DNA of 64,000 nucleotides from Parapristionchus giblindavisi (Eukaryota > Nematoda > Chromadorea > Rhabditida > Diplogasteridae). The DNA lies in the NCBI GenBank assembly GCA_943737045.1, contig CALSFV010000207.1, forward strand, positions 497,501 to 561,500. The letters are read 5' to 3'. The position numbers were made by a program, and so were the translations under genes. Below the pieces are notes generated by a model. It did no database searches. It saw nothing but the letters and a program-made list of their open reading frames with translations, and had not been told where the DNA came from. This document shows positions 11,850-24,091 of this stretch, in pieces. How positions within the stretch are numbered: position 1 is the stretch's first letter; each line of letters starts with the position of its first letter.

Positions 11850-13339
11850 CTAACTGGGTGGTGGAGGGGGTGCGGGTGGCGCCAGGAAGGCCGACAGATC
11901 GCCAGGAGGCGCAGGGACTGGCGGTGGAGGGGGTGGAGGCGGGAAGCCGAGCATCGGCGGAGGTGGTGGAGGCACGGGCGCAGGCATTCCGCCCCAGGCC
12001 CCACCAGCAGCAGCGCCTCCCCAGGCGCCCGCGCCGTAACCGCCGCCATAGTAGCCGCCGGCACCGTACGCCGGTCCTGCAATGAGTAATGATGTAAAAG
12101 CACGACGATACATTTTATGGATTTGAAGCATATATTTTCATACCCTCACAGTGTGAGGATTGGCCCACTATATACGGCTCATTTTCATGGTCGACCCACT
12201 ATGTAAAGTGGAAGATTACAATTTAAGCGAAAAATAACGATTTTTCTAAATCGAGCCACTATATAAAACAATGGTGAGGGCAGCGACAATGTGTGCGTGT
12301 GTGCGTCATGGATTTGAAGGGATCAGCACAAAACAAGTCAACTGCTAGCAGGTGATTCGGCGTTTCGCGGTCACTTAATATCATTCAATCAGTGCAAAAC
12401 ACCGCTAATCGCAATCTGGGAAATGAACAAAATATCCAAATTGTATAGTCCGCTCGCCCGTCGCATTCAATAAGTCTAAAACACCGCTGCTTCGCGCTTG
12501 GTGTTTAGTATATTAAGCAAATTGACTATTCCTCTCTCACCCGTCGCGTATCCGCCCTGCGTGTGGTTCATGCCAGCCGACGCGGTGGCCGCGTGTCCGC
12601 CATTGGCCGCCCCGCCAAAGGCGCCAAACGACGACGGATTGTGCTGCTGCTGTTGTTGTTGTTGCTGCTGCTGATTCTGGCCGGCCCCAGGCGCACCCAT
12701 GGCCTGCAGATCCGAGATGGATCGTGGAGGGCCTCCTCCGGGCACGAAACCTCCACGACCTCCGCCGCGTCCTCCACGGAAGCCACCTGTAATAGTTTTG
12801 ATATTCTGGATTACTGTAATTATCGATCCCAATCACAAGTATGACCCAGTCGACGCCCCAACGCCAGTTACCACAGTACTCCCAGGCTACCGTATCGATC
12901 CCAATCATAAGTATGACCCAGTCGACGCCCCAACGCCAGTTACTACAGTACTCCCAGGCTACCGTATCGATCCCAATCATAAGTATGACCCAGTCGACGC
13001 TCCAACGCCAGTTACTACAGTACTCCCAGGCTACCGTACCTCCTCCGCCGGGAGCTCCGCCTCCTCCACCTCCGCCTGCTGGCTTCTCGCCAAGTTCCGC
13101 CATCAACGCCGAGTATTCGTCATCCATGCCGCCATCGCCTGAGGGAAAAAATCAATAAATCAATAATCAATCGATAAATCGATGGGAATGCCCAAAATTA
13201 CAGTAACCAAGTCGATGCACACAGGCCCATAATTACAGTAACCAAGATGATGCACACAGTACCTCCGCCACCGTAGCCGCCGTCTCCGCCCATGAAGCCG
13301 GGTCGTGCGTTCTTGCAGTCGCGAGCAATGTGACCAGCG

Positions 13340-13381
<42 letters not shown>

Positions 13382-16300
13382 TAATGATCGCTACAATCTT
13401 ATTCACCCGATGAATTCGAGTTTCACAACTTGCATTTATGCGTAAATTAATAGTAGCTAACCTCCGCAAGCAGTACAGATGATCCTCGCGGTGACGTTCT
13501 GCTGATCGGGACACTCCCACGTCTTGTGACCGTCGGCGCCTGCAATGCGGGAGTGAGTATACAATATGGCATATGGCATTAATATATTTTGAATACAAAA
13601 ATAAGTTCACATTGATGCATTTGAAAAGATGAGAAGGATATAATAACCGTGAAACATGAATGCAACTGGTCCGGCTTTTTTCAAAATAAAAAGTGTAATT
13701 AATGCGAAGTAATGCGGGAGTGAGTGTACAATATGGCAATATTCCAGGGGTTTTTTTTCTATTTCAAATGATATTGATGCACTTGAAATGATGAGAAGGA
13801 TATGGCAACCGTGAAACATGAATGCAGCTTTGCCTCAAGTGCACTTTTACATCATCCACTTTCTCTCACAAGATATAAAACCAGTCACATTCACGCAACA
13901 TGCCATTTATATGCATTACCCTATCGCACATAAGGTAGTGAGTGGTCACTACGACATGACAAAAAAACAAAATTATTTTAAACGACCAACCGCAATTCTG
14001 GCATCTCGCACCCGAGACAAGATCCTCCGGACGCAGTGTGCCGTTGAGTAGAGCCAACTGGAATCGGTGTAGAATAATCAATAATCATTACTGCTTTATC
14101 TCATTTACTTGTTGTCGCGTCTTTTTGATGTATGATAAATTAAATTAAATATGTTTCAGTATAAACAAACATAAACATTAGTGTTTCAGGCACAATATAT
14201 CAAGTATATTTCTTTGAGGACGTTCTTCAACGGGTTAATCTAACAAATGTATCCCATCAACGATGTGTTAGTTCGATTTGAAGGAATATATTATTATTAT
14301 TATTGTTATTATTATTATGATTATTATTATTATTAAATTACCTCTCTGAGCTGGAGCGCGCGCAAGTTGTTCTGGCCATCGGGAACGGTGCTCGCCTCGG
14401 CGATGATTGCCTTGATCTGTAAAAAACGATTTAAAAAAAAGATTTTATTAAATCGAAGCAGATACCAGGGGAAGAGGCACGCCCACCGATGCAATAAGCC
14501 CTATCCTAGTCGAATCTATGTATCTAATCCATACATGGGCGGGGTACCTGGATCTCGATTATACAGAGGGCATTCAAACGAAAAATGGTTAATTTTACAG
14601 GGGGCCTTCATTTTATTTTTCAAAAATTTCACCTAAACGTCATTTTTAGAAGGGGCATTCCGCATATTTTCGGGGGAGGGGTGGGGCACCCCCATGTCGG
14701 CATATATTTCACCGAACATCCAGGCGCGTTTTGGCCATGTATGATTTATCTAATCTACGAGAATCAATTCCAGGGTTCAGACTTGCTCACTTCAGCACGC
14801 AATGAAACGCCAAGTCACCGGCCAAGTTCAGCCTCGGAGATGGTGCTCGCCAAATCGCCGCAGAAATATCACTATTTCACCGAACATCCAGGCGCGTTTT
14901 TGTCTCAAACCGAGGGGAAAATCCACAGGCACTTGAACAGTCGGTCACATCACTTCTAGTGCATGTTGCTACTCCAACCAACGCCGTAGTACGCTCTCGT
15001 TCTACCGTAAGCCACCCATACACCATCATCCTACCTTAACCGTAACCGTACCGAATACCATGGTTCTACCGTACCCCTACAGTAACCGGAACCGTACCCA
15101 ATGATGCTACCGTACTCTACCATAATCCCTCATACACCATCATCCTACCGTAACCGTAACCATAACCCTACCGTATACCTTGGCGCAGGCCTTCGCGATG
15201 CTCTCCTTATCGGGGCCGGTGACGTACGCGTGAAGGGGCTCGTTCTCGCCCGGAAACGGCTGACCGTCCTTACGCACCAGCTTGCCCTCCTTGATCGAGC
15301 CTTTGCCTCTGGAATTACAATAATAATAATAATAATAATAATAACTATAATAATATTGATTGATTACTGATCAACTGAACGGTATCGTCAATCAATAATC
15401 TACCATCATAGGTCGAATAGCTACGTGTACAAAATACGGTCAGGCTTTCACAAAGTGCGCTCGTGTTTTCTCAAAAATTACGAAATTCGGACACACAAAG
15501 TATGATCGGGGTTCCAAAAAAAAATCCTAAATGTGGTCAGGCTTTGCAGTTTGCAACGTACTTTTCGACCTATGTCTAAAATAACTACCGCATACCTTAT
15601 GATAATCTTGGCTCCGCTCTCGGCCTCGAGTGACTTGAGCGTGTTGCCGCGGGGGCCGATCAGTAGGCCGACAAAGTTGAGGTGCGGATGGTGCTCCTGC
15701 GGTATCCACACCTTGTCGTACAGGCGCAGCGTGGGCATGCGACTGCAATCAGAGAGGTACGGTATTACGATATATTACAATAGTACGGTAAACGTGATCC
15801 TACCAATGAGGTACGGTATCACAAAAATTACGGTAATAGTGATCCTTGATCTCACAAGCCAATGAGGTATGGTATTACAATATCGCAATATTACGGTAAA
15901 TGTGATCTTTGATCTCACAGGCTAATGGCGTACGGTATTACGATATTACGGTAATTGTGATCTTTGATCTCACAGACCACTCATCTCGTGGTGAAACACG
16001 CACGCACACAAAACACGGTAAGCCAAATAGCAGAATTATAGAGATCAAAGATCAATCACACAAACCGATAGTCCGCGGGCGGCTTGTACTCCGGATTGAG
16101 CGCCAGCAGGGCGGTGATCTTCTCATGCCGCAGCTGCTCCAGCTCCTGGCGCTTGCGCACCTCGCGCGTATTCAGCCGCTTGCCGTTAGCGTCGTACACT
16201 GGCTCGGGCGACGGACTCCTGCAACGACAGGGCGATTGTTTTTGGCGTACTGTAGCCGTTATCGATTGATTTGATTGATTATTGATTATCATTCATTATT

Positions 16301-19289
16301 AATTGATTAGGTCCTCTCTATTATAGACACATCTAGCTGCACTGCGGCGCATTTACATAGTGACTGAAACGGCTAAAATCAATAATTAATATCGATTGAT
16401 TAGGATTAGATTTAGAGAGGGTGACTGAAGAGCAGAGCAAGACAGACAAAATAGAGCGAAAACATCGCGAGTCCCATGAGACCAGAGGCCTCAATCTTTC
16501 GATAAAGTTCGCTGGAAAAAAATGAGCAGAAATTATCTGATTATGATTAGCCATACAATTATTACACAACGAATCAACGAAAATACACCAAATGTTCAGA
16601 ATTAACAGGCTGCAAAAGATCGATTTACATATTAAAGATCATTAATTATTGATTATTATTTAAATCGAGAGCATCTAGCGCCGGACTGCGGTAACCTAAA
16701 CTCTGTCATTATCATTATATCATTACATCATTCATTAGGGTTGGCTGAAAAACTCATTAATAAAAATCATGCGCGCGCGCCGAAATTTGCACCGAAACTG
16801 ATGATTTTTACATACATGTATGACAAAAAACAACTATACTGATTATTGATTTTTTATTAAAAAGTAAAAGTAAACTCAGTCGTTCTCAACGGTCAATCAG
16901 CGCATCGAGATCTATAGATTTCCGATATGTAAATCGATAATCGGCGATCGTAGACGACACAATCAATCGATAAATCGATCGATCGATCGATCGATACTGC
17001 CTGAGCTCGTTGTGAGACCGCTCGCACCTTTCTGCCGGATTGGCCGAGCCGTAAAAGTCGTTGAGACGCAGCTTGCGCGTGGCATCTTCAACCTCCAGTT
17101 GCACTGAAAGGCGGTACGGGCCAGGAACGGCCCGATACATTAGCATAATCAATAATCAATAATTAAACATTTACATAAATTATTAATTAAATTCATTAAT
17201 CATTAATAAATATATATATACAAAAACAACAATTAATAAAAACGTCTCAAAACCATGATCAAAGACCCTACCTGTGTTACGCACGCTTACCTCGGGGGGG
17301 CAAACTGACCTTACTGATTGGCGTGAGCAGGCACATTTGGGTTTCAGTGTATATATTTAATAAAATAAAAATGTAGGAAAATGTCTCACGTAGATAGCAC
17401 TTCTGCTGCTGCTCCGACAGGTTCGACGGCAGCACGGTGGGCATGCCGGGGACGAACGACTTGGTCGTACTCCATCTGCAAGAAGAACATCATACATTTT
17501 TGTTCATATTTTCAGAGCTTAAAGTTGTCCCGTAATTGTTATTAACTGACATTGCTCAGCTAAAATGCGTATTTCCGCTCTTAAGGTCTAGTTGATCCCA
17601 TTTTTACCGTAAACTAACAGCAATCCAACAGGAGACATGGATCTGACACATCAGACTACCGAACCCATCACCGCCCCCCCCCGTACCGTACCTGCTCTTC
17701 CTTTCTCTCTTCGCGGCTAGCATATCCGAAGGCACGGGATTGCCGCTCGCGGCTGCTTCAACTGCAAATAACCCAAAATTAGCACAAAAAATTTAAAATA
17801 TAAAAAAATAATAAAATCAATCAATAAATGACTTACGAATATCGGCGCGCACGAGCGGATTGAGCAGCGTCGACGCGGCAGGGGTGGCGACCGCCACACG
17901 CGGTCCCACCGGCGTAGGCGCGGCTTCCGGAGAGCGACGACGGTCGCGTGAGCGCGAGCGACGCGGAGGCGAACGCGTGCGAGAGCGGCGACGCTCTCGC
18001 GAGCGAGAGCGCCTGCGGCTGTCACGATCGCGGTCGCGTGAGCGCGACCGACGACGGTCATTGGAGCGGGAGCGCTTGCGACCAGAGCGACGATCGCGGT
18101 CACGGTCGCGGTCACTATCACGATCGCGGTCGCGGCGACGCGTCTCACGCGGAGAGCGCGAGCGGGAGCGGCGACGCGACTCACTCGATGGTGTACCTGC
18201 AAAAGCACATGAAACATTAACTGCAAATTTCATCATACTTTCCGGATCTATCCACAATATAATGCGCATTTTTTATGCGAAATAATAAATTTATGCGAAA
18301 AATAACGATTTTTCTAAATCGACCCACTATATAAAAATAATTCGGTGAGGGCACCGAAAATGTAAGGTCACATTTGCCTGGGTCGATCCACAACATGTAC
18401 CGGTACAAGTCATAAAGCACAGAGCGTAACTTACTCAGCGCTGGAGGAGGCGCGGGCAGATTGTACGAGTCCATGGGCGGCGCCGATCCGGCGCCCGAAT
18501 CCCCGTCGCCACTAGAGGACGCTGAAAGGTCATGGGCATTAATCTCCTGTCCCCAGTGCTTTCTCGTCAAACTAACGTTTATTGTTAGCATTAGGCAATG
18601 GCATAGGTGAAGTAGAAACAAGTTCACCTATTGTAAAGAAAGGATTGATGAAGGGATACAATTATTATAATTATTTTTTTAAATACGATTTTTGCTTAAT
18701 ATGGCACACACTGCTCAAAATGTCACGAGTGAAAGACTGCCGACGAATGCATGAGAAAAATACTGATATCTTTTGTTAAAGTAAACTATCCATACGTGGG
18801 CGGCCATTGCCGCTGGAAATGAAAATCGGGGGGTTGGAAGCAAAAAATGGAGTATTTATATGTCATTTTGAGTGATTTTTTTGGAAAATCGGGGGGTCGG
18901 GTGCCAAAAATCGGGGGTGTATTGCCGCTAGCGGCAGTGGCGCCCACGTATGAAACTATCTATGCTCGGTTCATCACAAACTGCCGTTCATGCTCATGAA
19001 CATGGAGCATTTGCCAGTTTGTAAGAATGATTGAGCAGTGTACGATCATAGATAGTTTACTTCAACAAAAGGTTTTGTCTAGCTAGATGCATCATTATAG
19101 GGAGAGTGTCCTCACTCAATAGTCTCTTCATTGCGCACACTATTTCTCTGTTCTCTAACAACGAGAGAGCGTTGCGCGCCGAAGAGAGCATTGAGTGAGG
19201 TAACGCTCCCTTTAATATACAAACGTACCGGCGGCGCCAAACTTGCGCACAAACGGCAGCGGCTCCATGTTGCCGCCTGTCTTCGACAT
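11850..19289 (-). CDS. sfa-1: Splicing factor 1 / branch-point binding protein (RS-domain form)
   Basis: SF1/BBP binds the intron branch point together with U2AF65. Exons: 19289-19229, 18521-18435, 18196-17837, 17761-17692, 17475-17390, 17103-17028, 16218-16066, 15742-15596, 15308-15179, 14416-14342, 14057-13991, 13539-13462, 13340-13263, 13138-13040, 12786-12541, 12076-11850. They join in frame to 679 aa, stop TAG. Order: Arg/Ser-rich domain (about 52-130), reported for nematode and fly SF1; U2AF ligand motif KRERKSRW with Trp194; SPSP motif (248-251); KH-QUA2 domain with GPRG loop 327-330; two CCHC zinc knuckles (C434/C437/H442/C447 and C459/C462/H467/C472); Gly-rich linker; ten-residue Gln run; Pro-rich C-terminus. 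Exon 11 uses a GTTGGT donor, chosen because it alone restores the first knuckle. It lies 623 nt after the cyclophilin stop, with a TTTTCAG acceptor 40 nt before the ATG. Last gene of the cluster. Confidence 0.95.
12131..12295. mobile_element. MITE, CATACATTTTC family, in SF1 intron 15
   Basis: Contains CCCACTATATACGGCTC and AAGCGAAAAATAACGATTTT as in 27929-28111; the termini are eroded. Confidence 0.65.
12822..13037 (-). repeat. Three 72-bp tandem units filling most of SF1 intron 14
   Basis: Units start at 12822, 12894 and 12966 (ATCGATCCCAATCA). On the coding strand the array begins at the exon 14 donor GTACGGTAGCC and takes up about 216 of the 253 intron bases. Confidence 0.9.
13541..13830. 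repeat. Direct repeat in SF1 intron 11
   Basis: Two copies about 162 bp apart of a block containing GCGGGAGTGAGT and ACCGTGAAACATGAATGCA (13541-13666 and 13707-13828). The first copy abuts the exon 12 acceptor; the second has lost the CAG. Confidence 0.75.
14530..14703. mobile_element. MITE of the CATACATGG family in SF1 intron 9
   Basis: CATACATGGGCGGGGTACC... with internal CGAAAAATGGTTAATTTTAC matches the family in the opposite orientation. The far end is degraded near 14703. Confidence 0.65.
18232..18364. mobile_element. MITE, CATACATTTTC family, partial, in SF1 intron 2
   Basis: Shares AAAATAACGATTTTTCTAAA and CCCACTATATAAAA with the family; one end is lost. Confidence 0.6.
18791..18952. 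mobile_element. MITE, CATACGTGGGCG termini, 8-bp TSD AAACTATC
   Basis: Termini CATACGTGGGCGGCCATTGC and GCAGTGGCGCCCACGTATG, flanked by direct AAACTATC (18783-18790, 18953-18960), in SF1 intron 1. Relatives at 23494-23679 and 21507-21748. Confidence 0.85.
19096..19213. mobile_element. Hairpin MITE of the AAAGGGAGCGT family in SF1 intron 1
   Basis: ATAGGGAGAGTGTCCTCACT to AGTGAGGTAACGCTCCCTTTA; near-perfect hairpin about 15 bp from the SF1 exon 1 donor. Confidence 0.75.
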
Positions 19290-19324
19290 TGCTACTAGTG
19301 CAGTTCCGGGTGACCGATCTCAAT

Positions 19325-19340
19325 CAGACACTGAAAATTT
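19325..19340 (-). promoter_or_regulatory. Predicted trans-splice acceptor of SF1
   Basis: On the minus strand, AATTTTCAG ends at 19331, 41 nt before the SF1 ATG, with no other gene between it and the cyclophilin stop. It matches the nematode TTTTCAG acceptor consensus and would receive a spliced leader if the cluster is an operon. The spliced leader is inferred, not seen. Confidence 0.5.
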
Positions 19341-19505
19341 GACATTAGATTTGACATGACATCTCCCCATGACAATGACAATTTGACATTAGATGACATG
19401 ACATCTTGACATGCCAATGACAATATGACATTAGATGATATGACATCTTGACATGACAATGACAATTTGACATTAGATGACATGTCATCTTGACATGACA
19501 TTGGC
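19338..19505. repeat. Tandem repeat in the cyclophilin-SF1 intercistronic region
   Basis: About four units of roughly 40 bp built from ATGACAATTTGACATTAGATGA. They lie just upstream of the predicted SF1 trans-splice acceptor. Confidence 0.8.
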
Positions 19506-19682
19506 ATTAGATTGGAGTCCGATGCGTTAAGTTGAAAGAATAAATTATTAATATAATTATTATTATATTAGGTAGGCGACGAATCGCAAACACACGACAA
19601 ATTGAAGAAAAGGTACCAAAAGCGGGACAGCAAACCGCATATGAGAAACGACATTGAAATATAGAAAACCAAGTTTGAATCG

Positions 19683-19688
19683 CTTTAT
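19683..19688 (-). terminator. Possible variant poly(A) signal of the RRM-cyclophilin
   Basis: I find no canonical AATAAA on the minus strand between the cyclophilin stop and the SF1 acceptor. GATAAA here (within TATGATAAAGCG) is a possible variant about 225 nt after the stop. Confidence 0.25.
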
Positions 19689-19912
19689 CATATTGAATTA
19701 TTAAAAGAATTTAAAAATACCCGTGAGCGATGAGTGAGTTTCAGTAACCTTTGCTTTCTCTACTGTAAAACGAAATCAAATGGTACAACATATGAAAATA
19801 ATAATGATAACTTAGGGAACAAAAACAATGTAATCATGAGACCACTTAATCTATAGTAGATCAAATCAAAACAGGGAAGAATCAATCGATAATCAATCAA
19901 TCAATAATCGGA

Positions 19913-20063
19913 CTACTCCTCCATGACTTCAGGCGTCGGGCCGACCGCAGCGTCGTCCGCTTCACCTGCCGCGTCCGCGTCAACACCCGCTTCCGCCTTC
20001 TCCGCCTCCAGTGCGGCCTTTTCGGCGGCTCTCCTATAAAATGAATGATATTATTGGTTTGAA

Positions 20064-20098
<35 letters not shown>

Positions 20099-23000
20099 AC
20101 TTGTAGCATTTAAACACTTTATCGAGATCAAGAAAGCGGTCGAACACCGAATCTGTAGCGACATTTATTATTATTATTAATATTACCTCTTATCCGCATC
20201 CAACTCTCCGCACTCGGCAATCTTCACGACCATATTCGGCTTGCCCGACGCACTACCCTGCGACTCGATCTGTCGTACCTGCAACAAACAGGTTTCATAG
20301 ATGGCGTAAACGCAAAAGAGGTTAATAGACAAATGATTCACTTCACATGAACCCGGTTCTTTATAAAACTACATAAAAATTTAATTTTAGTAAAATACAC
20401 CACGCACCACATTCAGTCCCTCGACGACGTATCCAAACACGACGTGCTTGTTGTCCAGCCACTCGGTTCGCTCGGTGCAAATGAAGAATTGCGATCTGCA
20501 AATTGGGATATTGCACCATCTCTAACCACACACTCCATGCACCAACCACCACACCATCTCCGCACTCACCCGTTAGTGTCTGGTCCGCAGTTCGCCATCG
20601 ATACCGTACCCGGCATGGTGTGCTTGAGCTGGAAAAATCGATTAATCAATATTAATCAATATATACATTATTAAATTTTAATATTAATGTACAAGCAAAC
20701 CAATACTTGTACCTTTTCAATTATCACTAATTTAATACTATAGCAATCCCTATACATCACCATGTAGGCACGATAATCCAGACTTCACAAGAAATAATAA
20801 TATTAATTATTATTATTACTGTCTTCACAGATCAATATGATTCCCGCTTCTTATTTTATATTATATGTGAAAACAGATACAATTACTACTATTATTATTA
20901 TTATGTATAATTATTCTTATTATCATTATTATTAATCCTAACACCGCATACCTTAAAGTTCTCGTCGGTAAACTTTGTTCCGTAGATCGACTTGCCGCCG
21001 GTGCCGTCGCCCTTCGTGAAATCGCCACCCTGGATCATAAACTTGGGAATGATACGATGGAAGGCGGAGCCTGGAGAGATTAAAAGTCAGTTCGCGATCG
21101 GGAATGGACGTGTGCTACCGTATACCTTCGTAGCCGTAGCCGCGCTCGCCTGTGCACAGGCAGCGGAAATTCTCGGCGGTGCGCGGCACCACATCGCTGC
21201 GCAGCTCGATCACGATACGGCCCACGTGGCTGCAAATGTGCATAAATATAATAATATTTAATATTATTTATATTAATATTACTAATACATTATATTATTG
21301 GCTGCAAATGCATTAATATAAGAATATTTATGCATAAATATAATAATATTTACGCGTTTATGAAAAATCAATCTACAACTAGCAATAAGCACCGGCTTGG
21401 CGTGCATTCTTATTCTCTCAGATAAAATAAATCAGTACGTTTGCCCCCTTTCCCAGGGAAAAGGTAAATAAATTACACAATGACGATTGTTCTAATCATA
21501 TTAGCCATACATGGTCTGCCATTGCCGCAGGGAAAATAGAATCGGGTGGGTCGGACGACAAAATCGGGTGGGTGTGACACATACATTTTCGGTGCCCTCG
21601 CCATTGTTTTTATATAGTGGTTCGATCCTCGCATTACGAGGGTATGGCAATGTATCGTGTGACACAAAGATTCCATTTGTGAATTTTGACTAAATCAGGT
21701 GGATCTTGTCGCAAGCGACAATGCCGGTATTATGCCGCCACGCATGATTCTTCTAATCATATTACCCATCTGAAAGCGCTCACCGAATGCCAATCTTGAT
21801 GCCCAGGTAGACGCGAGGCAGGACGGGTCCGGCACGAATGCCTCGTGGCACCTTCGAGTTCTCGTCCACATCCTAAACGGAATGCATGCATGATTACGGT
21901 ATCCCAGAAAATCAATCAATAAATCAATAATTCAAGTAATATTTCGAGTTCTCGTCCACGTCCTGAACGGAATGTTGTGCGTGTGATTACTGTATCCCAG
22001 AAAAATTCAATCAATAAATCAATAAATACCTCGTCATTGGACGCAGCAGCTCCGCCATACCTCTTCAGCCACTCCTCATCCGCCCACACGGGCCGGGTCG
22101 ACTGCTCCGAGGCTTTGGGCGGGCGCGCGAAATTCGTTCTAAAACATTTTTTTTATTAACGTTGATTGTGACTTTGATTTTTTTACGTTGATTTTGATAA
22201 CTGGGTTGATTGTTTTTGAGTGCAAATGTGCAAGTGGTTTGCTTGCAAAATATTACAGAATATTAATATCAACAGTAAGCAATAATCAGACCTTGTCTTT
22301 TTTTCCAAAAAAATACAATCACTATATCGGTACAACATAAAAAGTTTAAAATAATAAAAAATAATAAAATGAAATAAAATAAAAAAATAATAAAATGAAA
22401 TAAAATTAAAAAAATAATAAAATGAAATAAAATAATAAAATAAATAAAAAAAGTTTACCGAATAGTCCGCCCGAACAACTCGCTCTCGTTCATATTATCA
22501 ATCGCGGCCGCTGCATCCTCGGGCAGCTCAAATTCGACGAATCTGCAGTCGGAATTCATCGACTAGTATCGTACCGTAACCAATCAAGCAATAATTCGGC
22601 ACCGTAACCGATATAAATAACCCGGTATCGTACCCGAATCCACGATGGGTGCCGGTCTCGTAGTCCATGGGGATGGAGATGGCGACGACGTCGCCGAATG
22701 GAATGAACGCGCCCATCAGCACCTGGCAATTTGCATATATAATAATTCTTATAGTAACATTTCATGAAGTAATATGTGCCTCAGGAAGAATCAGCTTATG
22801 AGATCTTTTCAACATAATTACGAAAGACTGTTGGACTGTATACTTATATATTTAAATAGTGTTCATCCATTTTCATCCCCTCATAATATTAGGATCGATA
22901 AAAGGCTCATTTTTATGCGCACGATTGCAATATAACAGGAAAATATTTTTCTATACCGACCATATATATAAAAAAAACTGAAAATGTATGTAAGAATTCA

Positions 23001-23178
23001 CTCCTAGATACGCCTATCCAACATTCTTACATATGCGTAACCAATCAATGATCAATAGACGAGTGCGCAATATATACCTAACGAAACATGAAACCGACTG
23101 GCGCTTTTCTCACAAAGTAGCTATTCGTTGGCATACTTCCCTATCTAATATCAGCAGAGTAGGTCAATCGCTAATATT

Positions 23179-23226
<48 letters not shown>

Positions 23227-23942
23227 GTTGCATAGTGCATAGCCTAGTGCATATTAGATCTTATTGATTACCTAAGTACACCGGTTAATCATATTATCAT
23301 TGTGCAGAATGATGCAGGCACCAACAAAGAAGGAATATAATTACGAATGAAGTGAGGGCTAAAATAAGGCCCCTTGTCCCTTTTACCAACGTCGTCTGGC
23401 CTCACCGGTCTACCCCCTCCTTTTTTTTTCAAAAGTCCCTCACAGGGCACCCGATAAACTTGCTACAAGGCAACTATCTAGCATCGCAAACAGCATACAT
23501 GGGCGGCATTGTCGCTCGCTGCAAGACCCACTCGATTTAGCTTAAGAAATCACTCAAAAATGACAACGATTTAGCCAAAATGCATTCAAAAATGAATGAG
23601 TTGTGCACCACCACCCACTCGATTTTTGCGTCCGACTCGCCCGATTTGAATTTCTACCGACAATGCCCGCTCATGTATGCCGCCTACTCCCTCCTTTCTC
23701 ACTCCGCCTTCCGCAAGTCCGCATTGAGCACCCGATAAACTTGCTAAAAGGCTATCTAGCTAGCTAGGCTAACTATCTAGTAGGGCACCTGATAAACTTG
23801 CTAACTAGCTATCTAGCTAGGCTAACTACCTAGTATCGCCAACAGCAATAAACAACTATACCTTCTCGTTGACCTCCTCTCCAAAGCCACCCACGTACAG
23901 CGTGCGCTTCTTGTTGTGCGGAAAGTTCGAAACCAGTGACAT
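19913..23942 (-). CDS. cyn-13: RRM-cyclophilin peptidyl-prolyl isomerase (PPIE / Cyp33 type)
   Basis: Nuclear peptidyl-prolyl cis-trans isomerase with an N-terminal RNA-recognition motif; the family (PPIE/Cyp33, C. elegans CYN-13) associates with spliceosomes. Exons: 23942-23862, 22722-22634, 22542-22459, 22138-22030, 21872-21784, 21229-21126, 21070-20952, 20628-20570, 20495-20408, 20278-20187, 20033-19913. They join in frame to 344 aa. RRM: RNP2 LYVGGF (15-20) and RNP1 HRGFGFVEF (53-61). A linker with RPVWADEEW follows, then a cyclophilin fold of about residues 140-305 with the catalytic set Arg191, Phe196, Gln199 and Trp257 (CypA R55, F60, Q63, W121 equivalents), so it should be active. An Ala/Glu-rich acidic C-terminal tail of about 40 residues extends beyond human PPIE. 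The ATG directly follows a TTTATTTAAG acceptor-like site. It lies 473 nt after the U2AF35 stop on the same strand. Intron 4 carries a duplicated decoy acceptor (21962). Confidence 0.95.
21507..21748. mobile_element. MITE composite in cyclophilin intron 5
   Basis: CATACATGGTCTGCCATTGC to GCCGCCACGCATG, enclosing a partial CATACATTTTC-family piece (21584-21665). Probably one MITE nested in another. Confidence 0.6.
21856..22030 (-). repeat. Duplicated 3' splice-site block at cyclophilin exon 5
   Basis: About 85 bp holding the intron 4 end plus the first 20 nt of exon 5 (GATGTGGACGAGAACTCG) is repeated upstream as 21941-22030. The upstream copy keeps a complete acceptor, CGTTCAG, with AG at 21964-21963. 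Confidence 0.85.
22862..22991. mobile_element. MITE, CATACATTTTC family, in cyclophilin intron 1
   Basis: Ends in GAAAATGTATG; carries CATTTTCATCCCCTCATAAT and GGCTCATTTTTATGCG. The left end is degraded. Confidence 0.6.
23494..23679. mobile_element. MITE, CATACATGGGCGGCATTG family, in cyclophilin intron 1
   Basis: CATACATGGGCGGCATTGTC to GACAATGCCCGCTCATGTATG, related to 18791-18952 but without a recognisable target duplication. Confidence 0.75.
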
Positions 23943-23960
23943 CTTAAATAAATCCAATTT
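23943..23960 (-). promoter_or_regulatory. Predicted trans-splice acceptor of the RRM-cyclophilin
   Basis: On the minus strand, TTTATTTAAG lies directly before the ATG, about 140 nt after the poly(A) signal of the upstream U2AF35 gene. AG immediately before the start codon is common for trans-spliced nematode genes. It is a weaker match to TTTTCAG than the SF1 site. Confidence 0.4.
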
Positions 23961-24085
23961 GAATATTAACAAAAATAATTCAAAAATCAATCAATAAACG
24001 AGTAAAATAAGATCAAGGTATTCAACACCGTTCGCAACGGGTAGATCAACGACAAGATACCAATAACCATTGCACAATACGTAGC

Positions 24086-24091
24086 TTTATT
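24086..24091 (-). terminator. Poly(A) signal of U2AF35
   Basis: AATAAA on the minus strand, 324 nt after the U2AF35 stop and about 140 nt before the next ATG. This spacing resembles the short intercistronic intervals of nematode operons. Confidence 0.6.

Noticed and set aside
11769..12131. Several overlapping frames on both strands around 12 kb
   Set aside because: Only the minus frame of SF1 exon 16 continues the SF1 protein; the rest are GC-rich shadows.
12537..13127. 196-codon minus-strand frame with WEYCSNWRW repeats
   Set aside because: It reads through SF1 intron 14 and its 72-bp repeats; the true exon ends at 13040.
17860..18285. 141-codon plus-strand Arg/Ser-rich frame
   Set aside because: Antisense shadow of SF1 exon 3, whose RS codons read as Arg/Ser/Glu on the other strand.
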